Translations under genes and position numbers: made by a program
Shown here: positions 13,278 to 26,323 of the stretch, piece after piece
Position numbering within the stretch: position 1 is the first letter of the stretch
How the letters are laid out: each line of letters starts with the position of its first letter
From: Utricularia gibba
Lineage: Eukaryota; Streptophyta; Magnoliopsida; Lamiales; Lentibulariaceae
DNA length: 64,000 nucleotides
Direction of reading: 5' to 3'
Assembly: GCA_002189035.1 (NCBI GenBank)
Contig: CM007992.1
Location: forward strand, 434,001 to 498,000
Notes under the pieces: model-generated
The model's input: only the letters and a program-made list of their open reading frames with translations
Told to the model about the DNA's origin: nothing
Database searches by the model: none

Positions 13278-14819
13278 GTTCCCAGTCGCCACCTCTCACC
13301 ACGCTCCTCTTCTTCAGCTGCTTCATTGAAAAGAAAGAGGGCTTAATCAGTGATTCGCAAGACGACTAGAACCGCAATCAGCAGATCAGCATTTTCACAT
13401 CACTGGTGCACAGTGCAACAAAATCCATATATGTCAAAAACCTAATAATATCTTGATTACGTTTACATTCATCTAAAGATTCCACTAACATCTTTTCTAC
13501 AATCAGCATATTCTAAATTTTAAGAAATCTTGTGATTATAACAACAAGCAGAGCATCTCAAGAAAACCTATCTGTCGAGTAACCATAATCCGCCACCAGA
13601 AACCCCCACAGCACCAAATCCCCGGTTGACCCATTACAACAAAAACACAACACACAATGAATAAGCCCAAGATTTTCAAGCACCCATTAAGAAAGAATCA
13701 AGTCCACGGCTTTAAACCAAAAACCACAATCAAATCAAGAACTCAAATCGATAATCCTCTTATACCACTCCCGTCGCAAACCCCTAATCGTCCCAAAAGC
13801 ACACAAATTAAATATGGAGTTAACGTCAACAGCAATAGTAACCACCGCCAATAGAAAGAACAATACAAACTAATTCAGATCGAAAAAGAGACCTTCTTGA
13901 TTTAAAAACCTAAGCTTTAATTCAATGACCTGCAATCGGGCAGAGGGGTGAGGTTTGCGAAGGGATATACGAAGAAAACCGAGTGCAGCGGAAGTGCAGA
14001 GAGTTACAAGAAAGGAAAGTAACGGATTTTATTAGACTAGTTTCCTCGGATATCCGACCCGTGCGTGGAATGGAGCCCGACCCGTCTCCCTCGGAAAATC
14101 CTTCCTTTTTTTCCATGGAAGGTTTTGGGTGAATCAAGAACCCTACTTTTGATTTATTCCTTAATTGAGCAATTAAAAAAGCCTGGTTTTGGGCAAATTC
14201 AGTTCGGTCGGTGTGGACTCTATGAAGAGGAAGGCGGATTAAATGATGTTCGAGCATTAGCGATCCGAATTACAACAGTAATAAGGGCGGTTCTTGAAGC
14301 GTCAGCGGGCCAAAAGGGTGAGAGCCGAGAAGGTTAAGATTTTCATGCGGATCTCGAAGCGTCAGCATATTTCAACTTCTTTGCATTGGCTCTATTTATA
14401 GATTTTTATTGAAAAAAAAGTGAATGCTGTAGTTGCAAAAACCATTCCCATGTCTTGGTTCTTTTAACTGCTGCAAAATTTGAACTTGAAGGTGTGTGTT
14501 CATCAAGTGTTATGAAAGGCAAAAACTTTGATTAGTTCTTGAGAGATGCGTTCAGGAATACCTTGCATTGTAGATATCTTGCTGGTCGATGCATTTTGTT
14601 CTTGGTTATTTGGGCAGCAAAGGTTTGTAAAAACTCTAGAAATTACGAAGTCCGGGAATTATGCTTATGAGAAGTGTTTTTGCTGAACTGAAAATTGATG
14701 TGCTTTGGATATTCTTGTTCATTTGAAGTTCTGTTGCTTTGAAAGTGTCGGAAATTCCTTTCTTGATTCTTTTAGATTACTTCACACAGGAGTGTATATT
14801 CTACATCATCTGGAATTTT
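13278..14819. other. divergent promoter region between TRAF1-like and Agenet genes
   Basis: The two flanking starts face away from each other across 1.5 kb. Bases 13278 to about 13990 probably include the TRAF1 leader, perhaps with an intron. Bases 14000-14340 are GC-richer and are the likely shared promoter core. Bases 14340-14819 look like the Agenet gene leader (T-rich, intron-like). A 90-codon open frame at 14065-14337 has no recognisable similarity. No other gene is supported. Confidence 0.5.
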
Positions 14820-16610
14820 ATGGAGGATCAGCCTAACTTGCCATTCAGAGTTGGAGATGAGGCAGAAATCAAGTCCTTTGTGGAAGGATTTCGTGGTGCA
14901 TGGTTTCGATGCAAGGTAGTATATTGTTCACAGCTGATTTTCGTGAGATGTTGTTTGATCTTGATGGAGAAGCATGAAACCCTACAACCTGTTAACTTCT
15001 GTTACTGCGTCTTCCAATCCACTGAGCAGAAAGACATAGGTTCTATTGCAGTTGGTTAAGTTTAAGTTCGTTTCCATGCCATCTTGTCTTTTAACCTGCT
15101 GTTTTAAAACTGGTAGGATTCCATACATCTGAGTGGGATGTCTTTTGTTTTCACAGGTTGCAGGCATACGAGTGAATGAAGGAGCTTATGAGCATTACAC
15201 TGAGTACCTTGACTTCCCTGATGAAAGTAAGCATCTGCATGTCTTTATTTACTGCTCTTAATCTGATCTCTTACTCTTTAAACCATATGATTAGAATTGC
15301 TCATTGTTTCTGAACCACATTTCGAAAAATCCAAAGACCAAATTTTGAAATCTTAGGGAATCAAACTGAAATGAATTAGAGGTATACTGAATACCGAAAT
15401 ACTGAAAAAGAACTTGGTATCAGTTCAGGGAAATCTGTATACTGATTTCTATAACCTGTTATGAAGGAATGAAATGGGAAAAGATGTATGAAGTGGTGCC
15501 CTATCCTGTTCGGGGAGGTCAGGAGATGAGCACAAAGAGCTCATGCTACGGCCAAGCTATCCACCTATTCTCTATAAAGAACAAATGGGCGATGCTGGTT
15601 CGATATCGCAGGTATCAGTGATCGTTAATCGTAAATGGAAGGTTGGTGATTTGGTTGACTGGTGGACGGACAACTCCTACTGGACTGCCCATATAACAGC
15701 GATATTGAGTGACGACAAGGCTCAGGTAGTAACAAGCTCCCTCTTCTTGAAGGTATAGTCAGATATCTGTATAACAGGGGTAGCCATTGTTATCTTCTTT
15801 AGATTGAGCTGCTGCGGCCACCTTTAGGTGAAGGCTCATTCTATGAAGCTTTTCTGAAGGACGTACGTCCCTCATTGCAATGGTCTCCAAAACGGGGGTG
15901 GCAACTACCACCTCAGGTTCGCATGTTTCTCATCGCATTCAATTATAATGTATCAGACACATTCCCTTATACCTGCCGCCATTTCATATGTCCTGGACTC
16001 ACCACTGTCTTGTGCTGCATTTCAGAGAAAAAGCAGACGGAAACCTTGTGCTTCGCTGGTTAAGCCTGCCAGTGAAGGTGAGATAGTTGCTTAGCTTCAC
16101 CAGTTCTGCAACCTTCCAGCAGATCCTTGCTTCAGTGATGTTGTGAACATTGCAGTTTCTGGCCGGCGGCGACCTAAAAGGACGCATCAAGAAGCCGACG
16201 CGGCTGTGGAGGCGATCTCGTCCAATTTGGTATCCAACTCAGATGATGCCGAGGACACACACCCTTCCATGTCGAAAGACTCCCAAGAAGCCACCAAGTT
16301 CGCCCCAGGAGAAAGCACGAACACGACTTCCGCACACGCTAGTGCGTGTGTGGTCGAAACCAGGGTTCAGGCGGAAGGCGCCATGGCCTGCAATAGAGAC
16401 ACACCGGATAAAACACTCGCTCTCCGGCCCTCCCAATGCGACTCCGCCGAGGCGGCTGTCACTGCTTTGCAGCGGTGTTTGAACAGGGTTAAACACCTCC
16501 GGGCACTCATCCTGAACCGCAAGTCGTCTCCGGTCGGCGCACCGCCGCGATGGAAGTTCGTACTCCCCGACGATCCTTATAATGATCCGGATATCCCGAG
16601 GCCGTCCTGA
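14820..16610 (+). CDS. Agenet/Tudor-like domain protein (frame-broken)
   Basis: Six exons encode about 348 aa: 14820-14915, 15157-15226, 15467-15725, 15803-15916, 16026-16077 and 16156-16610. Agenet modules are plant Tudor-like folds that read chromatin marks or RNA. The first lies in exon 1-2 (PFRVGDEAEIKSF, EGFRGAWFRCKV) and continues to KMYEVVPYP. A second follows as WKVGDLVDWWTDNSYWTAHI and IELLRPPLGEG. Basic clusters RKSRRKP and GRRRPKR fit nuclear localisation. Exon 3 starts in one frame (MYEVVPYPVR) and continues in another (HKELMLRPSYPP). The switch falls at the GGGG run 15512-15515, where one more G would join the frames. No intron fits in this short space. The C-terminal 150 residues are low-complexity with a conserved-looking tail (RWKFVLPDDPYNDPDI). 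Confidence 0.82.
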
Positions 16611-16665
16611 GCCTTGTTCCTCTGTTCATAATTTTCAAGTCCTTTTTTTTTTCTGATTTACGTTG

Positions 16666-16675
16666 AATAAATAAA
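16666..16675 (+). terminator. putative poly(A) signal of the Agenet gene
   Basis: The overlapping AATAAATAAA block lies 56 bp after the Agenet stop codon, followed by A-rich DNA. This is the expected position of a plant near-upstream polyadenylation element. Assignment is by position only. Confidence 0.4.
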
Positions 16676-17800
16676 TCATGGTAAAAAAAAAAAAATTATA
16701 ATTGAACGAATAATAAAAAAAAATGGAAAATACAAAATGATATAGCCGCCGGCTTCCCCATCACGTGTTATTTTACGCCCGCCACGCACGACCGGGCCCC
16801 ACCACTCACGTTCGACAATCACATGCTTTTCCCTGTTTGGGACGACAATTTCTTTTCTTTTTCTTTTTTCAAAAGAATTTATTCGAATTAGGGCATTAGA
16901 TGCTCCATTTATTTCCTAATTAGTCTAATTAAATATAATTTGGAATTGAATCCTTTTTACAATACTCGATTTAATAAATTTTAATTATATTTCAAAATGT
17001 TTTAATTATATAAAAATTAATAGTTAAATAAATTGAATTGAATTGAATCTATGATTTTAAATAATAAATAAACTTTAAAATGTCAAAAATATTTTTTTAA
17101 TTATAAATGGGAACCCTTCGACTCTTCAGTCGTGCTTGTACGACTATAGAGACCAGGCTTTGGACTGGATGCTTTAATATGTGCCAAATACTTGGTACCA
17201 TTCTTCATTATAATTTTGGACTTTGTCTCCGTCCTTTTAGTATACCATACTCTACAACTGAGTACTTTGGTACCTAAATCTTAATAAATATTACTCGATA
17301 ATTAATTTTATATAAACTTTTGATATCATATCTTTCAAACTGTGATGATTCATCTAACAAATAAGAACTAATCGTCAATATCTTCAAGACCATCGACGAT
17401 TAAATCAAAAATTGACTTTAGTAAATATAAAGAATATAGTAATTTTATTTACATGTTTGATTATATTTTTACTTTAATCTTAAATTAATTAGATAGATAG
17501 GAAATTACGCATTTCTTGAAGATATAGTAGCTACACAGATGAGATTTATACTCGTATGATTATTTGAATACTACACGAACGTTGGTTATACATAATTGAT
17601 AACTTTGTAGCATTCGGACAAGAGAGTTGTCCTAAATATGATTATTTGGATTATTTGTTGTGTTATGGTATGGGAATTTAATAATTGCATTTACCATTTC
17701 ATCTTAATGATTGGATGTCGTATTTTAATGATTTTTTGTGATAAAAAGTATATAAATAATAATAATATTATTTTTTTTTTTGTTCTATCGGGTGGTGGAG
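16676..17800. other. A/T-rich intergenic DNA upstream of CslG
   Basis: Mostly A/T-rich with poly(A) and poly(T) runs. A short GC-richer part at 16741-16830 contains a CACGTG-type core (tcacgtgtt). Between 17100 and 17290 there is moderately complex sequence without coding potential. I see no gene and no clear transposon ends. Confidence 0.5.
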
Positions 17801-17804
17801 GGTC

Positions 17805-17810
17805 TATAAA
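17805..17810 (+). promoter_or_regulatory. TATA box of the CslG gene
   Basis: TATAAA follows a poly(T) tract and lies 74 bp before the CslG start codon. That leaves room for a 40-base leader, as expected for a TATA-driven plant promoter. Confidence 0.55.
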
Positions 17811-17878
17811 GGTTGGGAGGGGACTGCGTCTGTAACTGATTTTGCTTTTGGTTTCGGAGGGCAAGGAGAGCGGAAGCC

Positions 17879-20800
17879 ATGGCTGCCCCTTCGCTCCCAC
17901 TCAACGTTCGCCGCGTGCGGACTGGGAACCTGATCATCAACAGGCTCCACATGCTATTCAATGGCGTTGCAATTTTGGCAGTTTTGTACTACAGGGCGAC
18001 GGCTTTCTTGCGCATAATCGAAACCCGGGAAACTCCGTTGGTCCCTTTTCTTGTCGTCGTTTTCGCTGAGATTGTCCTCACTTTTCTCTGGGTTCTTTAC
18101 CAAGCGTATCGGTGGAGACCGGTGAAGCGATATGTTTACCCGGAGAGGTTGCCGGAAGACGAGAGGCTTCCTGCAGTTGATGTGTTCATATGCACTGCGG
18201 ATCCGAGTAAAGAGCCTTCCATAGGGGTGATGAACACTGTTTTGTCGGCTATGTCGCTTGATTATCCGCCTGATAAGCTTGCGGTGTATCTTTCTGATGA
18301 TGGAGGTTCTTATGTGACTTTAGCCGCCATGCGTGAAGCTTGGAAATTTGCGAGGTTTTGGGTTCCTTTTTGTCGAAAGTATGAGGTTAAAATACGGTAC
18401 CCAGACACTTATTTCACTGTAGCCGAAAGCGCGGATCAGAAATTCGTTGGGAACACCGAGTTCCAGGCTGAGAAGAAGATAATTCAGGTTGGCGATCGTG
18501 GCGAAAAATTCGTTATTTGGGAATAGCATTTCCTTGATTCCCAAGTCTTGAACTTTAGGAATTTCTTCACGAAGTGGGGAACTCTGTTTTTGCTGGTTAA
18601 GTAAACTCGGTGTCGTATCTGGAGAACTTTAGGACTTTAAATAAATTGATTCCCCTTGGATGAGAATGCCTTTGGTTTACTGCAGGAAAAATACAAGGAA
18701 TTAGAGGAGGCACTAGAAAGGAATTCAGTCAATGCCAAAGCCTCTGTCAGCCGAGATCATCCACCCACCATCGAGGTCAAGAGTTATTAATTAAGAAATA
18801 TAGTTCATCGACTTCATGGGATTTTCGATTTTATTTAATTTCGCATCTTCGTTGTTTTTAGTAGAATCTCATGAAATTCCAGTAAACTTAGGCAGAGGAT
18901 CTACCGCACAATAAGGCCTGTATCAGTTACCAACCGAACCATATTGGTGTTGAATTGAAACCATGAGTTTATGTACTTCACAAATGTGTTGGCAGTCCCA
19001 TGTTTCTTGCGTCATAAAAAGTCACTGGGGAATGGAGTACAGTGGTTTTTGTTATTCTTTGTGTATTATAGCTTCTTTGCTATTCATGAGAAAAAAAAGG
19101 GGGTCCATAGCTTATATAATGAATCAACAGGTGATGGCTGATGATAATAAGGAACTGAACCTGAAGGAAATGCCACTTCTCGTTTATGTTTCGCGTGAGA
19201 AACGGCCAGGGCATTCACACCATTTCAAAGGTGGAGCACTCAATGTTCTGGTAAAGTTCTTTGTATCTCGATCTAGCATTCCTGGGTTGATTTACGAATT
19301 CATGTGATTTGTTACATACTCTAACTTGCTTCCATGTCTTTGATGCATACCTTGGTAGTAGTTATGTGATTGTGATATATGTTTTCTTGCACTTGCTTCC
19401 TTTGTTTCCATGTCTTTGATGCACACCTTGGTAGCAGCTATGTGATTGTGATATATGTTTGCTTGCACTTGCTTCCTCTCAAGCCCATCCCTCTCTATTC
19501 GTGTCTACTGCCTTAATTTTCATGCTGGTTGCTTCAAAATGTCCTGCAGCTCCGTGTGTCAGCGGTTATCACCAATGCTCCATACTTTTTAGTGCTGGAC
19601 TGTGACATGTACTGCAACGATCCCACATCCGCTCGTCAAGCAATGTGCTTTTATTTGGACCCTGAATTATCTCCTCAGATTGCATGGGTTCAATATCCAC
19701 AGAAGTTCCGTGATGTCAGGGAGCATGATATTTACTCTGGAAAGCTGAATGCCATTTGGGTATTGACTACTATAACATGGGTTTACTCAGCTTCTACGCT
19801 TTAGAAATTCCTGCTGATTTATTCTCTTGTACGTATGCAGAGACTCGGTTTGGGACTAGATGGGCTGAGAGGACCTTCAATCTACGGCTGCAACTTTTTC
19901 ATGACAAGGGAAGCAATCTATGCAACTGACAGAAAACAGAAGGGTACTCGGTTTATATATGAAATTTGTATTCACTTGCTGAAACTATGGCCTTACCATA
20001 TAAGTGATACTTGTTTGTATCCAACATTTTTCAGATATTGATGTCAACTTACTGAAGAAGACCTTTGGTTCTAGCAACGAGTTCATCAGATCAATAAACA
20101 TAAATCACAGACCAGATTTTCCAGATGACCGAAGGGCATCTGATGCATTGCAAAAGGAGCTCCAACTTCTGGCTTCTTGTACATATGATGAGGGCACACT
20201 ATGGGGAGTAGAGGTAACATTGCACCTACATTCATTGACTGAAACTCTTAATCACTCAAAATATGTGTGCAGGCAGGGTATCAATACTTCACCGTTGTCG
20301 AGGATTCCATCACCAGCCTTCTTTTACACTGCAAGGGATGGATATCCGTCTACAATGACCCTGATAAACCATGCTTCCTGGGTTCTTCCCCTGCAAACCT
20401 AAACGATATGTTGGTCCAACAGACAAGATGGTCTTTTGGCTTGATGCAAATCGGCCTGTCTAAATTTTCTCCTCTTATTTATGGACCACCACGAATGTCA
20501 ATCCTTCAAAGCATGTGCTACGGTGTTCTGATACTTGAAGCCTTCTATGTTTTCCCCTTTTACATTTTAGCCATTATCCCTGCTATTGGTCTGGTTGCCG
20601 GAATTCCCCTGTTTCCCAAGGTTAGTAGACGTGAACCATGTCCAGCTTTTCTTCTACTTTCATACCACTTGTATATAGCTGACTTGCTATGATATTGAAC
20701 AGGTTTCCGATCCCGTCTTCATTGCTTATGCCTTCATATTCCTGTCATCGCAACTCAAGCATGTGTACGAAGTGATATCTTATGGAGGAGACACACTCAT

Positions 20801-21248
20801 GACCTCGCTATATGAACTCAGGGTCTGGATGATGAAGTGTGGAACCTGTTACTTCTACGCAACTCTAAATGCAGCTCTGGACAGGCTGGGATTACATGAA
20901 GCAAGCTTCACCCTGACCAACAAAGCAATCGACGAAGAGCAGGCGAGGCGCCAGCAACTCGGAATATACGACTTCCAAGCATCACCAGGCATCCTCATCC
21001 CACTCTGCAGCTTGTACATCATCAACCTGGTTGCTTTCCTTGCCGGCATCATAAGGATCTACCAAAAGGGGGATGATCTTTTCGCTCAAGCGGTTCTTGT
21101 TGCCTTCGGGGTCATCACCAACTACCATTTGCTTGATGGGATGTTTCTCAGGAATGACTCCGGCCGCATATCGCCGTCGGTCACTCTGCGTTCAGCTTTG
21201 ATCACTGCTGTTATCCTGGGCGGCGGATTCATCCTTTTCTGGGTTTAG
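17879..21248 (+). CDS. CslG: cellulose synthase-like protein G
   Basis: Eight in-frame exons encode 734 aa: 17879-18487, 18686-18775, 19131-19250, 19550-19759, 19841-19943, 20035-20213, 20273-20620 and 20703-21248. Two membrane segments lie in the first 75 residues, followed by the GT2 catalytic domain. Visible motifs are LSDDGG (first Asp), DCDMYCND (DxD), the VED acceptor Asp and QQTRW (QxxRW). The C-terminal third contains several membrane helices and ends [10 protein letters not shown]. Phrases such as [21 protein letters not shown] and [11 protein letters not shown] favour the CslG/CslM branch over CslE or CslB. CslG relatives include the ER-located enzymes that put glucuronic acid on triterpene aglycones in saponin synthesis. 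The donor and acceptor here cannot be read from sequence. No saponin-pathway neighbours are present. The reading frame is intact. Confidence 0.9.
19331..19482 (+). repeat. 76-bp tandem duplication in CslG intron 3
   Basis: Two head-to-tail copies, starting at 19331 and 19407, share blocks such as tccatgtctttgatgc, accttggtag and tgtgattgtgatatatgttt. They differ at only a few positions, so the duplication is recent. It lies wholly within the intron between exons 3 and 4. Confidence 0.85.
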
Positions 21249-22153
21249 GCTGCTGTCGATCCTTAGCATCCCATGCTGCCTTGCAACACTGATCAACTAT
21301 GATTCAAATAATTTTAGTGCAAGTTCTGTTTTTTCGAATCGCAATCAACACAACATTCAAAGCTTTATTTTGCGAATCGCCGTCTCCATGACGTTCAAAG
21401 TTCTACTTTGCAACACGAATCTTGAAGACTTGGAAAAAAAAAATCTGCAACTTGTATACTGGTAGGCCACCGAACCCCAGTCTTATCACTTTTCTTGGCG
21501 CAACAAGGAAATTAAAATTAAGTGTGAAAGGGGAGTTTTTTTTTCTTTAGCAGCGTTCAAAAATATAAACACAGTGGAGAAGATATTAAAGATTGTATCT
21601 TGAATTTGAGTGTACTTTTTGGGGGGCGACAGGGCGGCTAAGTGCTCTTCCATCGCTAGCCGTGGATATCTACGCCGTCCTTCTGGCTCGGCTCTCGATG
21701 TCCTGTACCTTGCGTATCAACAAACCTACTTCTTTCTTGAATGCCACGGCTTTTATTGTCTAGCCTCCGTTGTGGAGTAATGGTGGGTCTTGGGTGTTGA
21801 TCTTCGTTTCGAAAGCCTGGCTTTTGGGATTTCGTGTTATGGGTTTATTAGTTTATTTTGGAGCTCTGGGGCAGTGTTTCTCAGATGATCGTATTAAGGC
21901 GTTTCTGGGTGCGCCGGAGCTGGACAAAATTATGTCCGCATCAGCGCGGGGATGAGATCTAAATATCGATGAGCCTAGAATTTGTGTCGTCAGGTCTGCC
22001 TTTGAAGTTAATTTCCCTTTTTTTCCATTCGAAACCTCTATCGTATCATCTGAAGAGCATTTTTGAACTGATGGCTTCACTGTAGCCATTGCTGCTCCTG
22101 CGAGGGCCGGCTGTTGGTAGCTAAAACTGATTGGATGAAACGCCTTGGGTGAA
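21249..22153 (+). other. CslG 3' end and ethylene-receptor leader
   Basis: Bases 21249 to about 21500 are the 3' end of CslG. From about 21600 the DNA is leader-like with several short upstream open frames, including a 61-codon frame at 21770-21955, ahead of the receptor start. Upstream frames of this kind may lower translation, but this is inference. No separate gene is supported. Confidence 0.45.
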
Positions 22154-24517
22154 ATGGTGAAGGCATTGGCATCTTGGGTATTGTTTTCGTTGCAATTATT
22201 TGCAATCTTGGCTTCTGAAAATGGTGACCTTCACTGTAACTGCGAGGTGGAGGGATTCTGGAGCATCGAAAACATGATGGAGTTTCAAAAAGTTAGTGAT
22301 TTATTGATTGGTGTTGCCTACTTCTCCATTCCCATTGAGCTGCTATGCTTTCTTAGCTCTTCCAACGTTCCATTCAAATGGGTGCTTGTCGAGTTCATTG
22401 CATTCATTGTGCTCTGTGGAATGACTCATTTCCTCAACTTCTGGACATATGGACCTCACTCTTTTCAGCTTGTGCTTGCTCTCACTGTCTTCAAGTTTCT
22501 CACAGCCATGGTTTCCATTGCAACTGCCATAACACTTGTAACTGTTATCCCATTGTTGCTTAAAGTTAAAGTGAGAGAGTTTATGCTGAGGAAGAAGGCT
22601 TGGGATCTTGATCGTAAGATCAGCATCAGAAAGAAGGAGAAAGAAGCTGCTTTACATGTCAGGATGTTAACACATGAGATCAGGAAGTCTCTTGATAGGC
22701 ATACTATACTACACACCACCTTGGTTGAACTCTCTAAGATGCTGGAACTGAAGAACTGTGCTGTTTGGATGGCTAATCCAGCGAAAACTGAGATGTGCCT
22801 GACTCATGAGTTGAATAGAAGTACGTTTTCAAACTTCCGAGGAACAACTATCCCAATCGATGATCCGTATGTTCGAGAGATCGAGGCGAATGATGGAGCC
22901 AGAGTTCTTGATCCGGATTCTTCCCTTGCTGTTGCAAGCAATGGAATTGGTGAAATGGGGTCTGTGGCTGCAATAAGAATGCCACTCTTGAAGGTGTCCA
23001 ACTTCAAAGGTGGGACACCTGAGATGGTTCCAGCTTGCTATGCACTTCTGGTTTTGGTGCTCTCAGATGGAGAAAGACGAAGGTGGAGCAACAAGGAGCT
23101 TGAGATCTTAAAGTCTGTTGCTGATCAAGTTGCTGTGGCTCTTTCCCATGCTTCGATTCTGGAAGAATCTCGAAGCATGAGGGAGAAGCTTGTGCTTCAG
23201 AATCAAGCGCTGCAGCAAGCAAAGAGGGATGCACTAATGGCTACTCAAGCAAGGAATGCGTTTCAGATGGTAATGAGTAGTGGTTTAAGAAAACCAATGC
23301 ACTCAACTCGTGGTCTCTTGTCCTTGCTTCAGGATGAGAAGTTGAGCACTGAGCAACGCTTAGTCGTTGACTCAATGTTTAAAGCCAATGGTGTTCTCTC
23401 AGCTTTATTAACAGATTTGATGGATAGCTCTGAGAAGGATGGCGGATTATCCCCATTGGAGATGAGGCACTTTCAGCTGCATTCCACTATCAAAGAAGTG
23501 GCTTGCATATCCAAATGCATCTCTGCTTACAGGGGCTGTAGTTTCAAACTTGAAGTAGACAAATCATTGGAAGACAATGTCATAGGCGATGAAAAAAGAA
23601 TGTTCCAAGTCATTTTGCATATGGTGAGCACCTTGCTGAATGGGAGCAGAAGAGGTGGATTTCTTGTTCTCCGCATGCATCGAGCTTCTAGGACTCCTGA
23701 AACAAAAGGGAGTCGATGGAGATCGAGTTCATCCGACGGCTTTACATTCATCGAAGTCAATGTCAGCATCTCTCGCTCTGGCTTGCAACCGGAAGATGAT
23801 GCATCTCTAGTTATCCCTTTCAGCAGGCAGCATTCCTTCACACCGGTTGAACAGCACATGAGCTTCAATGCATGCAAGAAGCTTGTTCAGGTTCGCCTTT
23901 TTGCCATTTGATATCATTTAAGAATTCAGAGTCCATTTCACTGAACTTCTACTTTCTCAAATGAGCAGCTGATGCACGGAGACATGTGGGTTGCCTCCAG
24001 TTCAGAGGGGTTCGATGAAAGCATGGGGCTTGTGCTGCGGCTACAACTGCAGCCTACCATTGTTTCAGTCGCCCCAGATTATTATGATTCCTCAGACCAC
24101 ATTCCTTCAGATTCCATTTTGAGGGGTTTGCGAGTTCTTCTGGCTGATGCAGATGATATCAACAGGGCCGTCACAAGGAAACTGCTGGAGAGAATAGGCT
24201 GCATTGTTACTCCGGTTTCAACTGGATACCAGTGCATCAGTAATATTGGTCCAGCCATTTCATCATGCTGCCATGTTGTGCTCCTTGATCTCCAGTTGCC
24301 TGAGATTGATGCCTACGAAGTCACCATGAGAATCCATAAATTCCGGAGCCGGGGCTGGCCAGTGATTGTTGCTTTGAGCGCCAGTGACGATGTGGAAATG
24401 AGGGACAAATGCTCGCAGATGGGAATCAATGGTGTTATTCAGAAGCCAGGTACTTTCCAGGAGTTCGCTGATGAGCTTAAAAGGGTTTTGCTGCACAACA
24501 GTCCATTGGCCTCCTGA
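22154..24517 (+). CDS. ETR2: ethylene receptor, subfamily II (ETR2/EIN4 type)
   Basis: Two exons, 22154-23890 and 23969-24517, encode 761 aa. A signal-like first helix precedes the CNCEVEGFW lumenal segment and three more membrane helices. The copper and ethylene-binding Cys and His are present in IVLCGMTHFLNFW. A GAF domain follows (HVRMLTHEIRKSLDRHTILHTTLVELSKML). The histidine-kinase-like domain is degenerate: the canonical phospho-His segment reads MVMSSGLRKPMHSTRGLLS, as usual in subfamily II. The receiver domain keeps the acidic pocket (LLADADDINRAV), the phospho-acceptor Asp in VVLLDLQLPEID and the Lys of VIQKPGT. The extra N-terminal helix and degenerate kinase rule out subfamily I. 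Ethylene receptors sit in the ER membrane and repress signalling through CTR1 until ethylene binds. The start is the first ATG; an upstream in-frame TTG was rejected. Confidence 0.94.
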
Positions 24518-26323
24518 AGGTTTTCACCCGAACCCCTTGTTCAAAGCTAACAAATCTTGTTTTTTGGAATTTATTACACAGAAGACCACACCAGGCTGCA
24601 TTTGTATGATGACCTTTTGTCTTCAATCCCAACATCACATACACTTCATTAGCCTTCGTTTTTTTGTCACTTTTCAAACTTTATGGTTGTATCTCATCTG
24701 CTGAATCTGCGTATTTTTGGAATACAAAATGTTAGCCAAACAATCCAAGGAGTTTCATCATGTAAAGAATGAACTGAAGCACCATGTTTTGCATGCTATT
24801 CTATGAGGTTTTGTTCCATTTCAAAGCTGCATGCGTTCTGGTGATGCTCATACCTGCTGATTCGCTCAGCTACTTCTCATTACGATTCATGATAGTTGAG
24901 CAACATCCACTTCGACAATTTTGAATCAACGAGCCAAGATTGCAACTTCAGGTTATTTCTCAATATGGGCTAGTGAACATGGGGCACATGAAGATGCTAC
25001 ACAAACCACTCAAAAAGAAAAGAAACCCGTTCTGCCGCTTGCCCTTCGCCTGAGTGTCGCGCAGAGAGACACACAGCCGTCCCCTTGCCGCCGTTGGGAG
25101 AAAAAAAAAAAAAACTGTCAATATGGTTTTGCAGAAGAGGAATCTCAGCCGCAGGATTAGGAATGGGTAAGTTTCAGGTGGTAGATCCAACAAGATTTAC
25201 CCACCGCATTTTCCAATTTCGAGCAAGGTAACAAAAGAAAAGTAAAAATTCTCCCTTTGGTCACCCCGGAAACTTTTCTCCTCAGGTTAACCGATTTCAT
25301 AGAACAGTTCAGAGGAAAAGAAGAAATGATCATGGAGTCCTCTGCAACCCGTAAAACAAGCAAATTCTAGGGGAAAAAATGAAAACAAATGGGGAGGATA
25401 CGCGAAGAAGACGCAAATGCTGCTAGAGCTTTCTCGCTACGATTTGAACCAGATGAAATATGCATACAGAAACGCCAAACTGAGGGTTCCCCAAACTCGC
25501 GCAACTGGTTCTAACCCACTAAAAAAGAGATGAAACTGAAAGCTTGCATATATATCCTTCCCATGCAGACAGGGCGTAGATCAATTCCGGGAAAGAAAAG
25601 GAAAATTCATTCGGCTACTTCCGGAGAGCTCCCACCACGCCGCCGTGAGGACTCGAGTTCCGGTTGGCGGACGAGGATTTTCAGCCGCCGCATTGGAACG
25701 GCGGAGTGCCGACTCGTGGTTATTTTCCCATTTAGATCCAAGGTAAAAAAAAAAATTAGAATCATAATAAAACCATTCTCTGTGGAATTTTTTGTGGGGG
25801 AGTTTAGATGAGTAGAAGCACCTGACTGAGAATCCAACAAGTGTTGGTAGTGAGGAAGGGAATGGAATGACTGTGAGATCTTCTTACAAGCATCAGATGC
25901 ATCAATCTTGTGCCAAGGAATATGGGAAAAGGAGCTCAGTATCTGCACAACTGCTCATCAGATTCTGCGCAACTTCACAACTACAGAAGTTGTAAGTCCA
26001 TTGAACAAGACTGTTAAGCTCATGGCTACTAGCATAAATCATGCATAAAGCTAGGAAACTCGACTGAAAAACCAGAGATCATGATGCAAGAATGATAATG
26101 TTGTCACATACTCAGAGCTTCACAGTACATATTCCTAGTACCTGGTACCCCTGGTGCAGTAGGCATATTCCCTTCAGTTATCTTATTCTGCACATAGTGC
26201 GTGTTCTCGATCTAAGAAGAGCATGAATCCGATGCTGTGATTCTCATTCCTTGATATATACTAACTGGAAATGGCTTAGCATGCAGTGATTTGTGAGTGG
26301 GGCAAGAATCAGCAACACAAACC
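24518..26323. other. spacer and probable spliced leader of the WAT1 gene
   Basis: Bases 24518 to about 24740 are the 3' end of the ethylene receptor. A GC-richer segment at 25600-25742 ends in a good plus-strand donor (ATCCAAG/gtaaaaa) and looks like a leader exon. More leader-like sequence continues to 26290. I read it as the spliced 5' leader of the downstream transporter. Open frames on both strands lack any family signature. Confidence 0.35.
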
